Source of the DNA: Deltaproteobacteria bacterium IMCC39524
Lineage (GTDB): Bacteria > Desulfobacterota > Desulfuromonadia > Desulfuromonadales > BM103
NCBI GenBank assembly: GCA_029667085.1
Contig: JARUHJ010000001.1
Coordinates: 434,001 to 498,000 of the forward strand
Reading direction: 5' to 3'
Length of the DNA: 64,000 nt
Part shown: piece by piece, positions 16,684 to 27,157 of the stretch
How positions within the stretch are numbered: position 1 is the first letter of the stretch
How the letters are laid out: each line of letters begins with the position of its first letter
Translations under genes and position numbers: made by a program
The notes under the pieces: model-generated
Seen by the model: the letters and a program-made list of their open reading frames with translations, nothing else
Database searches by the model: none
What the model was told of the DNA's origin: nothing

Positions 16684-17484
16684 ATGCTGTTGGCAAGAAC
16701 CCTGGGGACCAATGCTCTGATGTCACGAACGGCCCTAAATAGTCTGATCCTGATACTTTGCTGCGCAGTGCTTTTTGCCTGTGCTCCGACTGGTATCTAT
16801 CACACTGTTCAACCAGGGCAGACGCTTTACCGGATTGCTCGAACTTACAAGGTTGAAGAGAGTAAACTGGCCAGTATTAATAACATCAAGGACCCCAAGC
16901 AACTTAAAGCCAGCCAGAGAATCTTTATTCCCGGAGCCACCCGGAAGTTACATGTTCCGAGCACATCGGTCACGAGCAAAAAATCAACGTCGGGTCCGTC
17001 CCGCGAGTCGACTACAACAGCCAAGGCTCAGGCGAAACCTTCTACGGTTAAAACAGCGCCGCGCAAAACGACAACCACCGCAAAAAAATCTGTTACCACA
17101 AGCAAACCTGCCAAGGGGATCTTTGTCTGGCCAGCTAAAGGCAAGGTCCTGAACAAGTTCGGCAAGCAGGGCCAGAAAGTTTACAAAGGTATAGAAATAA
17201 ATCTGAAGAAAGGCTCTACTGTCACAGCCGCAGCCTCGGGCAAGGTCATCTATAGCGGCAATGCGATTCCTGGTTATGGCAACCTTGTCATCCTTGAGCA
17301 TTCTGACAGTTTTTTCAGTATTTATGGTTACAACCATAAGAATTTGGTTGAGATGGATGATTTTGTCGGCCAGGGCGAAAAGATCGCCCTGAGTGGTTTG
17401 CCTCCAAGCGGGCAAAGTGCCCGTCTTCATTTCGAAATCCGCAAGGGGAAGTCGGCTGTAAATCCAATTTTATACTTGCCTTAG
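16684..17484 (+). CDS. nlpD: NlpD-like lipoprotein, LysM plus degenerate M23 domain
   Basis: The product has a lipoprotein signal (LLFACAP-type lipobox, Cys near residue 33 from the first ATG; a second ATG at 16723 may be the real start). A LysM domain (YHTVQPGQTLYRIARTY) binds peptidoglycan. A basic Ser/Thr/Lys linker and a C-terminal M23 domain follow. The M23 zinc ligands are changed: YKGIEI replaces the usual HxGxD. E. coli NlpD/EnvC are also inactive and activate amidases; the same role is inferred. Directly upstream of rpoS, as in E. coli, where an internal nlpD promoter helps drive rpoS. Confidence 0.85.
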   Translation: MLLARTLGTNALMSRTALNSLILILCCAVLFACAPTGIYHTVQPGQTLYRIARTYKVEESKLASINNIKDPKQLKASQRIFIPGATRKLHVPSTSVTSKKSTSGPSRESTTTAKAQAKPSTVKTAPRKTTTTAKKSVTTSKPAKGIFVWPAKGKVLNKFGKQGQKVYKGIEINLKKGSTVTAAASGKVIYSGNAIPGYGNLVILEHSDSFFSIYGYNHKNLVEMDDFVGQGEKIALSGLPPSGQSARLHFEIRKGKSAVNPILYLP

Positions 17485-17589
17485 GCGGAGTGCTCACTTA
17501 GACTCATTAACCGAAAGTAACTTCAGTGACCGCTGTTACCATGCCCAAATCAAGAGCCACATAACCCCTGTGCAGAAAGAGTTCGTGTT

Positions 17590-18573
17590 ATGAATGATGC
17601 CATGCAGGACAGTGAAAAAGTAGAGATCGAGGACGAAGCCCAGAAAACGTCTCTTCTGGTAGAAGTTGAGCCCGATTCTGCCGCTCTTGCCGCTGTAGAG
17701 CGCGAAGAGAAAGAGAAAGAGACAACGGAAGACTACGAAGACTTTGCGATGGATGCGATCAAGCTCTATCTCAAAGATATTCAGAAAACCAACTTGTTGA
17801 CCGCTGAAGAGGAGAGGGCACTGGCACGTCGAATTGACGATGGAGACATGGCTGCTCGTGATCGTATGATCGAGTCGAACCTCCGTCTGGTCGTCAAGAT
17901 TGCCAAACGCTACATGAATCGTGGCTTGCCTTTCCTTGATTTGATCGAAGAGGGCAACCTTGGCCTGATCAAAGCCGTTGAGCGGTTCAAGCTCAGTAAA
18001 GAGTGCCGTTTCTCGACTTATGCAACCTGGTGGATTCGTCAATCAATCGAGCGTGCTCTGGTTAATCAGAGTCGAACGATTCGCTTGCCTGTGCATGTAT
18101 CGGACGATATCAACAAGCTGATCAAGATTACCCGCGAGTTAGTTCGTGTCTATAATCGCGAGCCGCAAATTAAAGAAGTTGCCGAAGCTATGGGTGTTGA
18201 GCCTGCCTATGTCCGCCGGCTCATGGTGCTGCTCAAGAAGACCTTTTCTATAGAACACCCTATGGGTGAAAACAGCGACTACAGCCTGATCGATACGATC
18301 GAGGATACCACCGTCGTCAATCCGCTCGAACTAGCAGAGTGGCTCAACAAGTACAAGATCATCGCCGACCTCCTGGCGACCCTCAATGATAATGAAAAAG
18401 AGATCATTGCTCTGCGTTTCGGTCTGGATGACCGTGATCCGCAAACGCTGGATACCATTGGTCGCCAGTTTGGTGTGACCCGGGAACGTATCCGACAGAT
18501 TGAAGCAAAGAGCCTTGAAAAGCTAAGGACTCTCCTGGCAGAGCGCGACCCATCTGCAAACGAGGATAAATAA
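17590..18573 (+). CDS. rpoS: RNA polymerase sigma factor RpoS
   Basis: The 327-residue sigma70-type factor has region 1.2 ([21 protein letters not shown]), region 2 with [19 protein letters not shown] and [16 protein letters not shown], region 3, and 4.2 ending with [18 protein letters not shown]. Lacking the long 1.1 domain and lying after nlpD, it is the stationary-phase/general-stress factor rather than RpoD. Its TAA overlaps the ATG of apt, so the two are coupled. Confidence 0.93.
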   Translation: MNDAMQDSEKVEIEDEAQKTSLLVEVEPDSAALAAVEREEKEKETTEDYEDFAMDAIKLYLKDIQKTNLLTAEEERALARRIDDGDMAARDRMIESNLRLVVKIAKRYMNRGLPFLDLIEEGNLGLIKAVERFKLSKECRFSTYATWWIRQSIERALVNQSRTIRLPVHVSDDINKLIKITRELVRVYNREPQIKEVAEAMGVEPAYVRRLMVLLKKTFSIEHPMGENSDYSLIDTIEDTTVVNPLELAEWLNKYKIIADLLATLNDNEKEIIALRFGLDDRDPQTLDTIGRQFGVTRERIRQIEAKSLEKLRTLLAERDPSANEDK

Positions 18574-19088
18574 TGGAAGAACTGAAAAGTATTATTCGCG
18601 ACATCCCCGACTTCCCCAAGAAAGGGATTATCTTTAAAGACATCACGACCCTGCTTTCTGATGCGCGCAGTTTTCATCGCATGATCGATCTCATTGCTCA
18701 TCGGTATGTCGGTAAGAAAGTCGATCAAATCGTCGGTGTCGAGGCCCGTGGTTTTGTTTTGGGCTCCGCTCTGGCTTACAAGCTTGGGGTCGGTGTTACA
18801 CTGGTTAGAAAGCCTGGAAAGTTGCCTTCCAAGGTACGACAAATCACCTATGACCTTGAGTATGGAACCGATACTCTCGAGATCCATGAAGATGCATTTA
18901 ACAAAGGGGATAAGGTTATTATTGCCGACGATCTGTTGGCGACTGGTGGTACGGTTTCAGCCGTTGTGAAGCTCGTAGAAGAGCTCGGTGCCGAAGTTGT
19001 CGAGTGTGCCTTTATGGCAGAGTTGGACTTCCTTGAAGGGCGCAAGCGTCTACCGGAAGGGAAGGTTTACAGCCTCCTCAATTTCTGA
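18573..19088 (+). CDS. apt: Adenine phosphoribosyltransferase
   Basis: Salvages adenine with PRPP to AMP. The 171-residue protein shows the N-terminal [18 protein letters not shown] and the PRPP-binding loop [14 protein letters not shown] (about 111-124). Length standard. It starts in the rpoS stop codon. The tRNA-Arg follows 12 bp after the stop. Confidence 0.97.
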   Translation: MEELKSIIRDIPDFPKKGIIFKDITTLLSDARSFHRMIDLIAHRYVGKKVDQIVGVEARGFVLGSALAYKLGVGVTLVRKPGKLPSKVRQITYDLEYGTDTLEIHEDAFNKGDKVIIADDLLATGGTVSAVVKLVEELGAEVVECAFMAELDFLEGRKRLPEGKVYSLLNF

Positions 19089-19100
19089 AAACAGGTATGT

Positions 19101-19177
19101 GGCCCCGTAGCTCAGCTGGATAGAGCAACCGCCTCCTAAGCGGTAGGCCAGGCGTTCGAATCGCCTCGGGGCCGCCA
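19101..19177 (+). tRNA. tRNA-Arg (anticodon CCT)
   Basis: The acceptor GGCCCCG pairs with CGGGGCC, followed by G and CCA. The anticodon stem ACCGC/GCGGT closes loop CTCCTAA with anticodon CCT. It is 12 bp downstream of apt with no visible promoter, so it may be processed from the apt transcript. Confidence 0.95.
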
Positions 19178-19182
19178 ATAAT

Positions 19183-19225
19183 AACAGCCACTTAGTGTTT
19201 ATTCGCTGGGTGGCTGTTTTTTTTA
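19183..19225 (+). terminator. Intrinsic terminator after tRNA-Arg
   Basis: The stem aacagccac/gtggctgtt with an 18-base loop is followed by eight T residues. It ends the rpoS-apt-tRNA unit. Confidence 0.85.
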
Positions 19226-19624
19226 TTGTTTAAGCTACCTTTGTGCTGCTCGCTACTCTATAACTCTTGTCGCCTATAATGACATAACAAGCGTGACAAG
19301 AAACGCCTGACAGCGCGACAACAGGGCAAGGGCCTGTCATATGATTGGAACCTACCGTAAAAACTTAACACACAAGAATTCGTAAGCTGTCAGAAAAGAC
19401 CCACCCCGGCTTCCGTTTTGAAACGAAGACAAGTGTATGAGTACTTACCCACTCACATACAGTTTTGTGCTTTTTCACTATGGCGGAGCAAAGCAGAAGC
19501 TCTCTGGGATGTCTGATAAATCTTAAGGTCATGTAGGAATCAGTTTTAAAAGAAAGCCCTGCCCCAGAGAAGCGGAGAAAGACTAAATTTTACTGGGAAT
19601 AGTGATTTACAAGAAAGATTACTA
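19226..19624. other. Intergenic stretch, no gene seen
   Basis: About 400 bp between the tRNA-Arg terminator and the end of the hybrid kinase. It holds a near-palindrome CTTCCGTTTTGAAACGAAG around 19415 and a weak hairpin with GTATGAGT/ACTCACATAC. I saw no open frame with a ribosome site and no fit to a GEMM-type riboswitch core. Confidence 0.5.
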
Positions 19625-22201
19625 CTATGATTCCAGCTCGTTGTCTGTTAACCACTTGTTGACAGTCTCCTCAAGAGCGGCGCCCCGAAAAGGCTTGGAA
19701 AGACAATCATTCATACCCACCTCTAAGCAATCGTTTAAAATCCGACTGTCTACATGTGCCGTTAATGCAACGATGGGCACTGTGTTACCCCTTTCCCTTA
19801 ATTGGCGAGTAGCCTCAATTCCATCCATTTCCGGCATGTTGCAATCCATCAAAACAAGACCATAGCTTTTGCTCATGGCCATTTCAAGAGCCTCTTGACC
19901 TGATGTTGCTTCGTCAATTTCAAAACCCAGGGGGGTAAGGTTACAGCGAACCAATTCGCGGGTGACAGCATAGTCATCTGCAATCAAGATTCGTCCACGC
20001 TGAATAGTCGTGTGTTCTGGTGAAGCGATCGGAGCTTTCCACTGTGAACGGTCTATCTGCCCATCTGAGTCTGGCCGGTCTTTCTGATCATCTGCCAGCA
20101 GAAATGAAAACAGCACACGAAAAACGCTTCCCTTCCCAAGATGACTCTCAACTTCAATTCTGCCATCCATAAGTTCTAAAAGTTGCCGAACAATTGCCAA
20201 CCCCAAACCGGCTCCGCCGGATTTGCGGTCTATCGAACTGTCTACTTGAGTAAAAGGTTCAAATATCTCTTCTAGATCCTCGGTATTGATACCAATGCCA
20301 GTATCTTTTACCTCCAAGGTGCAAAGCCTCGCAAAATCGCCAATCGGTGACATTTCAAGGACAACATTGACTTCTCCCTGTGAGGTGAACTTGATAGCGT
20401 TATTGATCAAGTTCAATAAAATCTGTCGCATCCTCAGCGGGTCGGCCATGACAGTACAATGCGCTGCTGGAGAAATCTGACATGTCAAAGACAGCCCTTT
20501 TTGCTTAGCTGATTCGGTAAGCAAAGTTGTGATTTCTTGGGTAATTTTAGAGAGGTTTACGGGGGCTTGCCGCAAAGTCAGATTGTTCGACTCTATTTTT
20601 GAAAAATCAAGAATATCGCTGATAAGATTCAGTAAAATTTCACCTGAATTTTGCACCGTGTCCGCCAGGTGTCTTTGTTCCTCGGTCAGAGGCGTGTTTA
20701 GCAGAAGCTCATTCATTCCGAGCACCCCGACCAGCGGGGTTCTCAATTCATGAGTCATATTGGCAAGAAAAACTGATTTAGCCTGATTTGCGGCTTCAGC
20801 CTTCTTTTTGGCTAACTCAAGTAAAATTATGGATTCATTTAATTCTGCCGTCCTTTCGGAAACTGTATGTTCGAGATATTTCTTATGGTCTCCAAGTTTA
20901 TGCTCACGCACTTCAATTTGCGTAAGCATGTTATTAAAGCCATCAACCAGCTGACCAATTTCATCGTTGGAGGTCAGTTGACTGCGCAAGGAATAGTTGC
21001 CTGTCGTGGAAACATCACGCATTGTTGCAGCCAGTTGCAATACCGGGTTTGAAATTTTACGGATAAAAAAGAAGGTCGCTGCGAACCCGATCAAAAAAAT
21101 CACGACCACCAGTATGCCCAACCTCCACTGTAAGAGAGTAACGGGTTCAGTGAGAGCGGCTTTTGGGATTGCGACAACAGTATAAAAGTCAAAAAGTTTT
21201 GAATAAGAGGCATATACGAGTAACGTATTAGGACCAGGAGATTTTTCTTCAATCAGGACAAATGAGGTGTCTCCGTCAACGGTTGGAGCCCGCGTGGCTT
21301 GCTCTACAATCCGCTGCTCCAGGTCTTCCAGTTGCGGCAGATAGGTGTCTAAAAAGCTTTGTTTGGGGAGAACCAGGCTCTGGAGTTGACGGTTAAATAT
21401 AAAGGCGCTGCCATTTCCTGGCAGACGAATTTGGTTAAAACTGTTCTGAAGTCCCATCAGGACCTGTCTCTTCTTTTGTTCGGTGGCAATTGCTACAGCA
21501 CCTAAATCGACCACCTGAACAAGGACCCAGTCCCAGGCAGAAAAATAATAAAACAAACCGAGTTGCTTGCTTTGTCCCTTTAAAGAGTCATTGAAAACAG
21601 TAAATTCTGCGTTTTTCCCGAAACGATCGGAGGAAACTTTTTCAACCACAGGACGTCCGAAGAGGTCCTTAATGTTCAATGCTGAAGTTCCTATGTGTTC
21701 TGGCTCGGAATGGCTGATGTACTGGCCTGAACGTTGAATAACCCACCAATCAACCTGCGAATCTTTCCGCGCTCGAGAGACCCAGTCAAGCGCAAGTTTT
21801 TTAGCGGCATCGTGATCCGATAAAGATTTTTTGAGTTGGTCAAAAGAGGCAATGGCCAATTTTGAGTTGCTGAGCAATATCTGCTTGCGCTGATCAACAG
21901 CCGCAATCTTGTCATTCAGTAACTGATTGTGTGTCTCGGCAACATTCAGGTCGACAAGTTGAAAAATATTACTAACAGACTTTTCTTCTGCATGGGTCAA
22001 AGCCGTACTGATCTCACGGCCGCCAAAATAAACAACCATAGTTGCACTCAGGCAGAAGATCACAAGTAAGCCTAGATAGGCTTTTGTTGTTAGACTTTTA
22101 ATCCTAGACAAGCGGATTCTCCAAACACTCAAAGTTGCTATTTTATTATTGTTCATCAACCCAAGTAAAGGGTCTAAAACCGTCTCGATACAAACAAGCA
22201 T
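19625..22201 (-). CDS. Membrane hybrid sensor histidine kinase (Cache-HAMP-HK-REC)
   Basis: The 858-residue protein has TM1 (about 43-60), a long periplasmic domain of the dCache/PDC kind (about 61-355, with paired [10 protein letters not shown] and YTVVAIPK strands), TM2 (about 360-380), HAMP, HisKA with the phospho-His in THELRTP (H484), a HATPase ([23 protein letters not shown]) and a C-terminal receiver ([13 protein letters not shown]). The start is unclear: ATG 22201 or ATG 22156, neither with a good RBS. It is divergent from the exported two-half binding-type protein at 22375, which might deliver the ligand. Output and ligand unknown. Confidence 0.9.
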   Translation of the reverse strand: MLVCIETVLDPLLGLMNNNKIATLSVWRIRLSRIKSLTTKAYLGLLVIFCLSATMVVYFGGREISTALTHAEEKSVSNIFQLVDLNVAETHNQLLNDKIAAVDQRKQILLSNSKLAIASFDQLKKSLSDHDAAKKLALDWVSRARKDSQVDWWVIQRSGQYISHSEPEHIGTSALNIKDLFGRPVVEKVSSDRFGKNAEFTVFNDSLKGQSKQLGLFYYFSAWDWVLVQVVDLGAVAIATEQKKRQVLMGLQNSFNQIRLPGNGSAFIFNRQLQSLVLPKQSFLDTYLPQLEDLEQRIVEQATRAPTVDGDTSFVLIEEKSPGPNTLLVYASYSKLFDFYTVVAIPKAALTEPVTLLQWRLGILVVVIFLIGFAATFFFIRKISNPVLQLAATMRDVSTTGNYSLRSQLTSNDEIGQLVDGFNNMLTQIEVREHKLGDHKKYLEHTVSERTAELNESIILLELAKKKAEAANQAKSVFLANMTHELRTPLVGVLGMNELLLNTPLTEEQRHLADTVQNSGEILLNLISDILDFSKIESNNLTLRQAPVNLSKITQEITTLLTESAKQKGLSLTCQISPAAHCTVMADPLRMRQILLNLINNAIKFTSQGEVNVVLEMSPIGDFARLCTLEVKDTGIGINTEDLEEIFEPFTQVDSSIDRKSGGAGLGLAIVRQLLELMDGRIEVESHLGKGSVFRVLFSFLLADDQKDRPDSDGQIDRSQWKAPIASPEHTTIQRGRILIADDYAVTRELVRCNLTPLGFEIDEATSGQEALEMAMSKSYGLVLMDCNMPEMDGIEATRQLRERGNTVPIVALTAHVDSRILNDCLEVGMNDCLSKPFRGAALEETVNKWLTDNELES

Positions 22202-22374
22202 TTTACGATCACGAATTCACTAATGTCTCCATCAACAAGGCTTGAACATAAAAAGTACACATAGTACTCTTTAATTCAGGATTTCTGCTCTAACTAGCCA
22301 GGGGATTATATTCAAAATTCATCCTCGCGCCATTTGCATCATGATTTTGCGATTGGTTTATTCAGGAGTGATAC

Positions 22375-24627
22375 ATGCAGTTTCACATCATTAAATCCGG
22401 GATAAAGACATTATTGATTTGCGCCATCATCCTGCTCGGCGTTTTTGATGCTGGTGCGAGAGAGTTCTCTGAGTTTCCCCAGCTTGAAGAGGGGAAGAAA
22501 ATCCGTATCGGCTATCTCGAGGGAGGTCCTTTTCTTAACTATCACCAAAGCCTTGTCGCCTTCGTCAATGGTTTGGTTAAGTTCGGGTGGCTTAATGATC
22601 CTCATTTTCCTGAGTTCTCGAAGACACCAAACACAAGAGAGGTCTGGGAATGGCTTGTGACTCACACCAAAAGTGATTATCTGGTCTTCGTTAAAGATGG
22701 GTTCTACTCGAACAACTGGGACAAAAAGTTGCGCTCAGAAACAAGGCGAAAGGTCTTGAATCGACTTGATAAAAACCCGGACTTTGATTTTATGATCGCT
22801 ATGGGGACCTGGGCCGGTCAAGATCTTGCGAACGAGAAGAACCAGGTACAAACCATGGTTTTTTCCTCAAGTGAGCCGGTCAAAGCGAAAATCGTTAAAG
22901 GTCCACAATATTCAGGCATCGATAATCTCCATGCGCGAACGGATCCCGCTCGATATGAACGTCAAATTCGCCTGTTCCAAGATCTCATTGGATTTCAAAA
23001 GCTCGGTGTTGCCTACGAAGACAGCCCCGACGGGAGAATCATTGCGGCAATCGACGACATCAGGAAAGTGAGTCAGGAGAGAGGCTTTGAGGTGTTCGAA
23101 TGCTTTACCCTCAACACGACTCCTGACATTAAGAAAGCAAACGCCAGTGTCAGCAGATGTTACCGGGAACTGGCAGAAAAAGTAGACGCGCTTTATATCA
23201 CCAACCAAACAGGGGTTAATGAAAAGAATATGCCAGAGTTGATAGCACCTTTGCTGGCCAAGGCAATACCAACATTTTCCCAGCCCGGGCCCAATATGGT
23301 CAAACGCGGCGCACTTATCGGTATTTCGCAACCCAATTTCAAACATGTTGGAGAGTTCCATGCTCAGACGGCCGGGAAGATCTTCAACGGCGCAAAGGCT
23401 GGCGATCTGCCGATGATTTTTGAAGATCCATCTAAGCTTTCAATTAATCTCGAGACTGCTAAAAGGGTGGGATATACTCCCTCAGTGGAAGTTCTGGTTG
23501 CCGCCGCCGAAGTCTTCAAAACCATCGCGCCAGCAAAGGGCTCAGAAGATTTCCCCCTTTCTCCAAGAACCAATAACGGCAAGAAATGGCGCATAGGCTA
23601 TCTCCAGGGAGGGAGCTATAATTCCTACCAGAGGTCTCTTATCGCCCTCGTCGAAGGTTTAATGGATATGGGGTGGATAGAAAGGCAATCCATCCCGACG
23701 CAAGAAAACGACAAAGATACCGACAAGCTCTGGGCATGGATGGCTTCGGAGATAAAAAGCCATTACCTGGAATTCAGCGCCGACGCTTATTACGATTCCA
23801 AATGGGACAAGGAACAACGACCTCGAACAAAAGCCGAACTGATTGACCGCCTCAATACGAAAAAAGACCTTGACCTGATTCTTGCCCTGGGAACCTGGGC
23901 CGGGCAGGACCTGGCCAACAACCAGCACCACACGGCAACGTTAGTTGCTTCCACAACAGACCCCCTTGAGGGCAAGATCATCAAGAGCGTTGAGGATTCA
24001 GGTTATGACCACATCCACGCCAAGATAGATCCGACCCGGCACGAACGCCAGGTCAGGCTTTTTTATGATTTCTTTAAATTCAAGAAGCTCGGGGTCGCAT
24101 TTGAAAACTCAGAAGCCGGTAGAGCAATCGGCGCCATTGGCAACATCGAGAAGATGAGCACTGAACTGGATTTTGACTTTGTCCCATGTTATGCAAACTT
24201 CAGTGATCTCTCTCAAGAGCAGGCAGAAGCAAATATTGCACAATGTTATACGGAGCTCGCTCCCAAAGTTGATGCCGTCTTTATCGCTCGTCATCCTGGG
24301 GTGTCACTGAAAAACCTGCCGAATATTATTGCCCCGCTGAACAAATATAAAACTCCTTCTTTTTCGCAAGGGTTATCTAATGAAGTTCAGCATGGCACAC
24401 TATTAAGTATCTCTGTCGCCAATTTCTCCGGTATCGGGCACTTTTATGCAACAACCATAGCCAAGATATTCAATGGTGCCAAGCCAAGACAGTTAAATCA
24501 GATCTTTAAAAATCCACCCAAATTTGCCATCAACATGAAGACAGCAAAGACAATTGGTTACAATCCATCGGTTGAAATATTAAGTGCTGCCGATGAAATC
24601 TATCATGAAATTTCTGTAGCAGAGTAA
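22375..24627 (+). CDS. Exported ABC_sub_bind-type protein, tandem duplicated
   Basis: The 750-residue product has a signal peptide (about 1-28) and two homologous halves, about 39-385 and 402-745. Each half begins with a K-x-x-RIGYL-x-GG strand, contains an LALGTWAGQDLAN or MIAMGTWAGQDLAN segment and ends with an IGY-x-PSVE strand, the hallmark of periplasmic ABC substrate-binding-like proteins (PF04392-type). Ordinary family members have one copy of about 320 residues. No permease or ATPase is nearby, so a sensory role with the divergent Cache kinase is more likely than transport. RBS before ATG: CAGGAGTG. Ligand unknown. Confidence 0.85.
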   Translation: MQFHIIKSGIKTLLICAIILLGVFDAGAREFSEFPQLEEGKKIRIGYLEGGPFLNYHQSLVAFVNGLVKFGWLNDPHFPEFSKTPNTREVWEWLVTHTKSDYLVFVKDGFYSNNWDKKLRSETRRKVLNRLDKNPDFDFMIAMGTWAGQDLANEKNQVQTMVFSSSEPVKAKIVKGPQYSGIDNLHARTDPARYERQIRLFQDLIGFQKLGVAYEDSPDGRIIAAIDDIRKVSQERGFEVFECFTLNTTPDIKKANASVSRCYRELAEKVDALYITNQTGVNEKNMPELIAPLLAKAIPTFSQPGPNMVKRGALIGISQPNFKHVGEFHAQTAGKIFNGAKAGDLPMIFEDPSKLSINLETAKRVGYTPSVEVLVAAAEVFKTIAPAKGSEDFPLSPRTNNGKKWRIGYLQGGSYNSYQRSLIALVEGLMDMGWIERQSIPTQENDKDTDKLWAWMASEIKSHYLEFSADAYYDSKWDKEQRPRTKAELIDRLNTKKDLDLILALGTWAGQDLANNQHHTATLVASTTDPLEGKIIKSVEDSGYDHIHAKIDPTRHERQVRLFYDFFKFKKLGVAFENSEAGRAIGAIGNIEKMSTELDFDFVPCYANFSDLSQEQAEANIAQCYTELAPKVDAVFIARHPGVSLKNLPNIIAPLNKYKTPSFSQGLSNEVQHGTLLSISVANFSGIGHFYATTIAKIFNGAKPRQLNQIFKNPPKFAINMKTAKTIGYNPSVEILSAADEIYHEISVAE

Positions 24628-24641
24628 TACAGTGACATGAG

Positions 24642-24767
24642 TCAGTTTAAAGTGTCGACTGACTCTAAAGAAGCATTGACAACCTGAGCATCGAGCAGTT
24701 CAGTGGCGCCTCCACCTGCAGTCGCAATGACCAGGGTCGCTGGTTCAGGTCCTTTTGTCGTTTTCAT
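24642..24767 (-). CDS. Possible small protein, 41 residues
   Basis: An ORF starting ATG at 24767 with GGAGAAA seven bases upstream encodes 41 residues with a Gly-rich TAGGGATELL centre. It is convergent with the binding-protein gene. No family is recognised, and a genuine gene is only suggested by the ribosome site and normal codon use. A shadow or gene remnant is equally possible. Confidence 0.35.
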   Translation of the reverse strand: MKTTKGPEPATLVIATAGGGATELLDAQVVNASLESVDTLN

Positions 24768-25158
24768 AGACTTTCTCCTATGGCTTTTAGCCCTTCAGAT
24801 GACTTGAAAAACACAAATGTTAGAAATCCTGATATTTAAAAATGGATTTTCTGGAAGTATAACTATCAGCAGAAAAGATGAGGTTTTTACTAAAAGTTCT
24901 CTCGCATTGATTTAAAGACTCCAGATTGGCCAATTTGCAAGATTCCTACTGACACTGACATTGAATAAAAAAGCCCCGAACTTGAGATTGGGGGCTTTTG
25001 TGTTTTACCCGGGCCGAGAAAAGCTAAACTGTCAGCCTTTTAGTTTGTCGCGTCCCTCGTTCCACATCCCGGATTTAACTCCACAATTGGAAAACCAATA
25101 AAATAAGGCATACTTAAAGAGTCTCGCCGAGCAGTCCCCCCTATTTGTGGAGGAGCAG
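24768..25158. other. Intergenic stretch with one hairpin
   Basis: AT-rich spacer before the phosphatidyltransferase gene. Apart from the terminator-like hairpin at 24968 I see no gene or recognisable RNA. Confidence 0.5.
24968..25000 (+). terminator. Terminator-like hairpin
   Basis: AAAAAGCCCC and GGGGGCTTTTG form a stem around a 12-base loop, with an A run before and T run after. It may serve both strands. It lies 340 bp after the binding-protein gene. Confidence 0.6.
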
Positions 25159-25707
25159 GTGAATATCCCTAACGCGCTGAGTCTTTTACGGGTCTTTATG
25201 GTTGCGCCGTTTCTCGTCGCTGTCATCTATCGCCAATTTCCCCTTGCCCTGACAATCTTTGCCGTCGCCGGTTTCACTGATTTCCTCGATGGCTATCTCG
25301 CTCGTCACCTGAAGCAGAAGACCGTGCTGGGCACCTTTCTTGATCCGCTGGGAGACCGCCTGCTGAGTACTGTGGCCTTTATCTCTCTCAGCGTTCAAGG
25401 GCTTTTGCCGCCCTGGTTGGCAGTTACAGTGGTTGCTAAAGACCTTTACGTTGCTCTCGGCGCCGGCGCCCTGCATTTTTCTGGCAATCTTGCCATTGCC
25501 GTACCAAGTTTTTGGGGCAAGTTGTCAACCCTGCTTCAAATCGTCACCATCGGTTTCGCTTTGCTCGCCGCGTTCACTGCCATCAATACCCCTCTGCTTG
25601 ATACACTCTTCATAGTAACCGGCCTGGTGACAGCCATTGCCTGCTTTCATTATGTTTGGTGCGGGGTTAAAGTTTTTTCGGAAAAGACTGAAATGGATGG
25701 GGAATGA
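25159..25707 (+). CDS. CDP-alcohol phosphatidyltransferase, PgsA-like
   Basis: Integral membrane enzyme that moves a CDP-linked phosphatidyl group to an alcohol such as glycerol 3-phosphate. The signature D-x2-DG-x2-AR-x8-G-x3-D-x3-D is complete (DFLDGYLAR...GTFLDPLGD, about residues 38-63), followed by several hydrophobic segments. The start is GTG 25159 (NIPNALSLLR, like PgsA) behind GGAGGAG; an upstream GTG at 25147 overlaps that ribosome site. The actual phospholipid product cannot be told from the sequence. The LarA-like gene follows closely. Confidence 0.85.
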   Translation: MNIPNALSLLRVFMVAPFLVAVIYRQFPLALTIFAVAGFTDFLDGYLARHLKQKTVLGTFLDPLGDRLLSTVAFISLSVQGLLPPWLAVTVVAKDLYVALGAGALHFSGNLAIAVPSFWGKLSTLLQIVTIGFALLAAFTAINTPLLDTLFIVTGLVTAIACFHYVWCGVKVFSEKTEMDGE

Positions 25708-25751
25708 AATTCGGAACTGCCGGAACGCGGGGCAGGAAGGGACAAAACATT

Positions 25752-27026
25752 ATGCACATACGTCTTAAATATGGTGAGGAAGGTCTTGACCTAGAGTTTC
25801 CTGAAACGTCTAACTTTGTTGGTGTCCTTTATCCGCAGGACGCAGAGGTTATCCCTGTGCCAGAGGATGCTGTCCAGCAGTCTCTTTTAAGGCCGATTGA
25901 GTCCATACCTCTCAAAGCATTGGGCCGAGACAAAACTGATGCTGTCATTGTCATTAGTGATATAACACGGCCGGTACCGAATGCCCTGTTGCTTCCGATT
26001 ATCATTCAGCAGCTGGAAGCGGCTGGCATTCCCTCCGCAAAGATCACAATCTTGATTGCCACCGGAATCCATCGGCCCAACGAGGGTAAAGAACTGGAGC
26101 GCCTTGTAGGCAAAGAGATCGCATCCTCCTACCGGATCATCAACCACTTCTCCAAAAACCAAGACGACATGGTTCTGGTTGGACATATCGGCAATGGGGT
26201 GCCGGCCCTGGTCAACAAGCATTACCTGGCGGCTGACCTGAAGATTTTGACCGGCTTCATCGAGCCGCATATGTGGGCTGGTTTCTCCGGCGGGCGCAAA
26301 TCGATTCTGCCTGGAATCTCATCGGTGAAAACCTTGGAGTTCATGCATGGTCCCGAGATGGTGGCTCACCCACAGACTCGTTACGGTATCCTCAAAGGGA
26401 ACCCCTTCCACGAAGCCGGTCTGGACATCATGGAACAAGCCGGGGCCGATTTCATCGTCAACGTCACTCTCGACACCAGCAAAAAAATCACCGGAGTTTT
26501 TTCCGGTCACCCGGTCAAGGCCCACCTTGAAGGGGTTGAATTTCTCTCTCGCCATTGTGTTCAGACTCTGGATGAACCTCTCGATTTTGTTGTGACCACA
26601 AATGCAGGGGCTCCACTTGATTGCAACCTGTATCAGACAGCAAAAGGGATTTCAGGCGTGGCAGGTGCGACACGCGAAGGTGGGGTAATCCTGATCGCCA
26701 CTGAGTGTCTGGAAGGGTTTGGCAGCGAAGAGTACAGGGCGGTTTTTGAGCATGCCACCACACCACAGGCCTTTATTGAGAAGCTGATGAAGAAGGAATT
26801 CTTTCTCCCTGACCAATGGTGTGCCCAGGAAACTTACCAAGTGATGTTAAAGAAAGAAATCTGGGTACACACTCAGGGAATCGACTCCGACACGCTGAAG
26901 CGATTTCATTTTAAACCTGTCAAAAAAATAAATGAGGCTATTGCGGAATTACTAGACAGGTTCGGTCCGGATGCGCGCTGGGCGATTGTGCCGGATGGCC
27001 CTTTGCTGATTCTTAAGGTCGATTAA
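25752..27026 (+). CDS. larA: LarA-like nickel-dependent racemase family protein
   Basis: The product belongs to the lactate racemase LarA family (DUF2088): VISDITRPVPN, ATGIHRPNEGKE, EPHMWAGFSGGRKSILPG with the catalytic-type His and Lys, and a C-terminal lobe. LarA needs a nickel pincer cofactor made by LarB, LarC and LarE, which are not in the window. Many family members racemise other 2-hydroxy acids, so lactate is not certain. ATG 25752 has AGGAAGGGA upstream and matches the family N terminus; ATG 25704 overlaps the preceding stop but lacks a ribosome site. Confidence 0.85.
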   Translation: MHIRLKYGEEGLDLEFPETSNFVGVLYPQDAEVIPVPEDAVQQSLLRPIESIPLKALGRDKTDAVIVISDITRPVPNALLLPIIIQQLEAAGIPSAKITILIATGIHRPNEGKELERLVGKEIASSYRIINHFSKNQDDMVLVGHIGNGVPALVNKHYLAADLKILTGFIEPHMWAGFSGGRKSILPGISSVKTLEFMHGPEMVAHPQTRYGILKGNPFHEAGLDIMEQAGADFIVNVTLDTSKKITGVFSGHPVKAHLEGVEFLSRHCVQTLDEPLDFVVTTNAGAPLDCNLYQTAKGISGVAGATREGGVILIATECLEGFGSEEYRAVFEHATTPQAFIEKLMKKEFFLPDQWCAQETYQVMLKKEIWVHTQGIDSDTLKRFHFKPVKKINEAIAELLDRFGPDARWAIVPDGPLLILKVD

Positions 27027-27157
27027 AGGGAGGGCTGAACCCAAATCTATCCCAAATATAGCGTTCAAAAAGACGGCTAATTTCGTTTCCTATGTCGTGA
27101 CTTTTAAGAAACTTGTCTTGGCCTTGGAGCCTCTCATCAGGATCCCGATTATCCCGA

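Noticed and set aside
19226-19624. Cyclic di-GMP (GEMM) riboswitch
   Set aside because: The spacer contains GAGCAAAGC but not the other conserved core segments or the tetraloop receptor.
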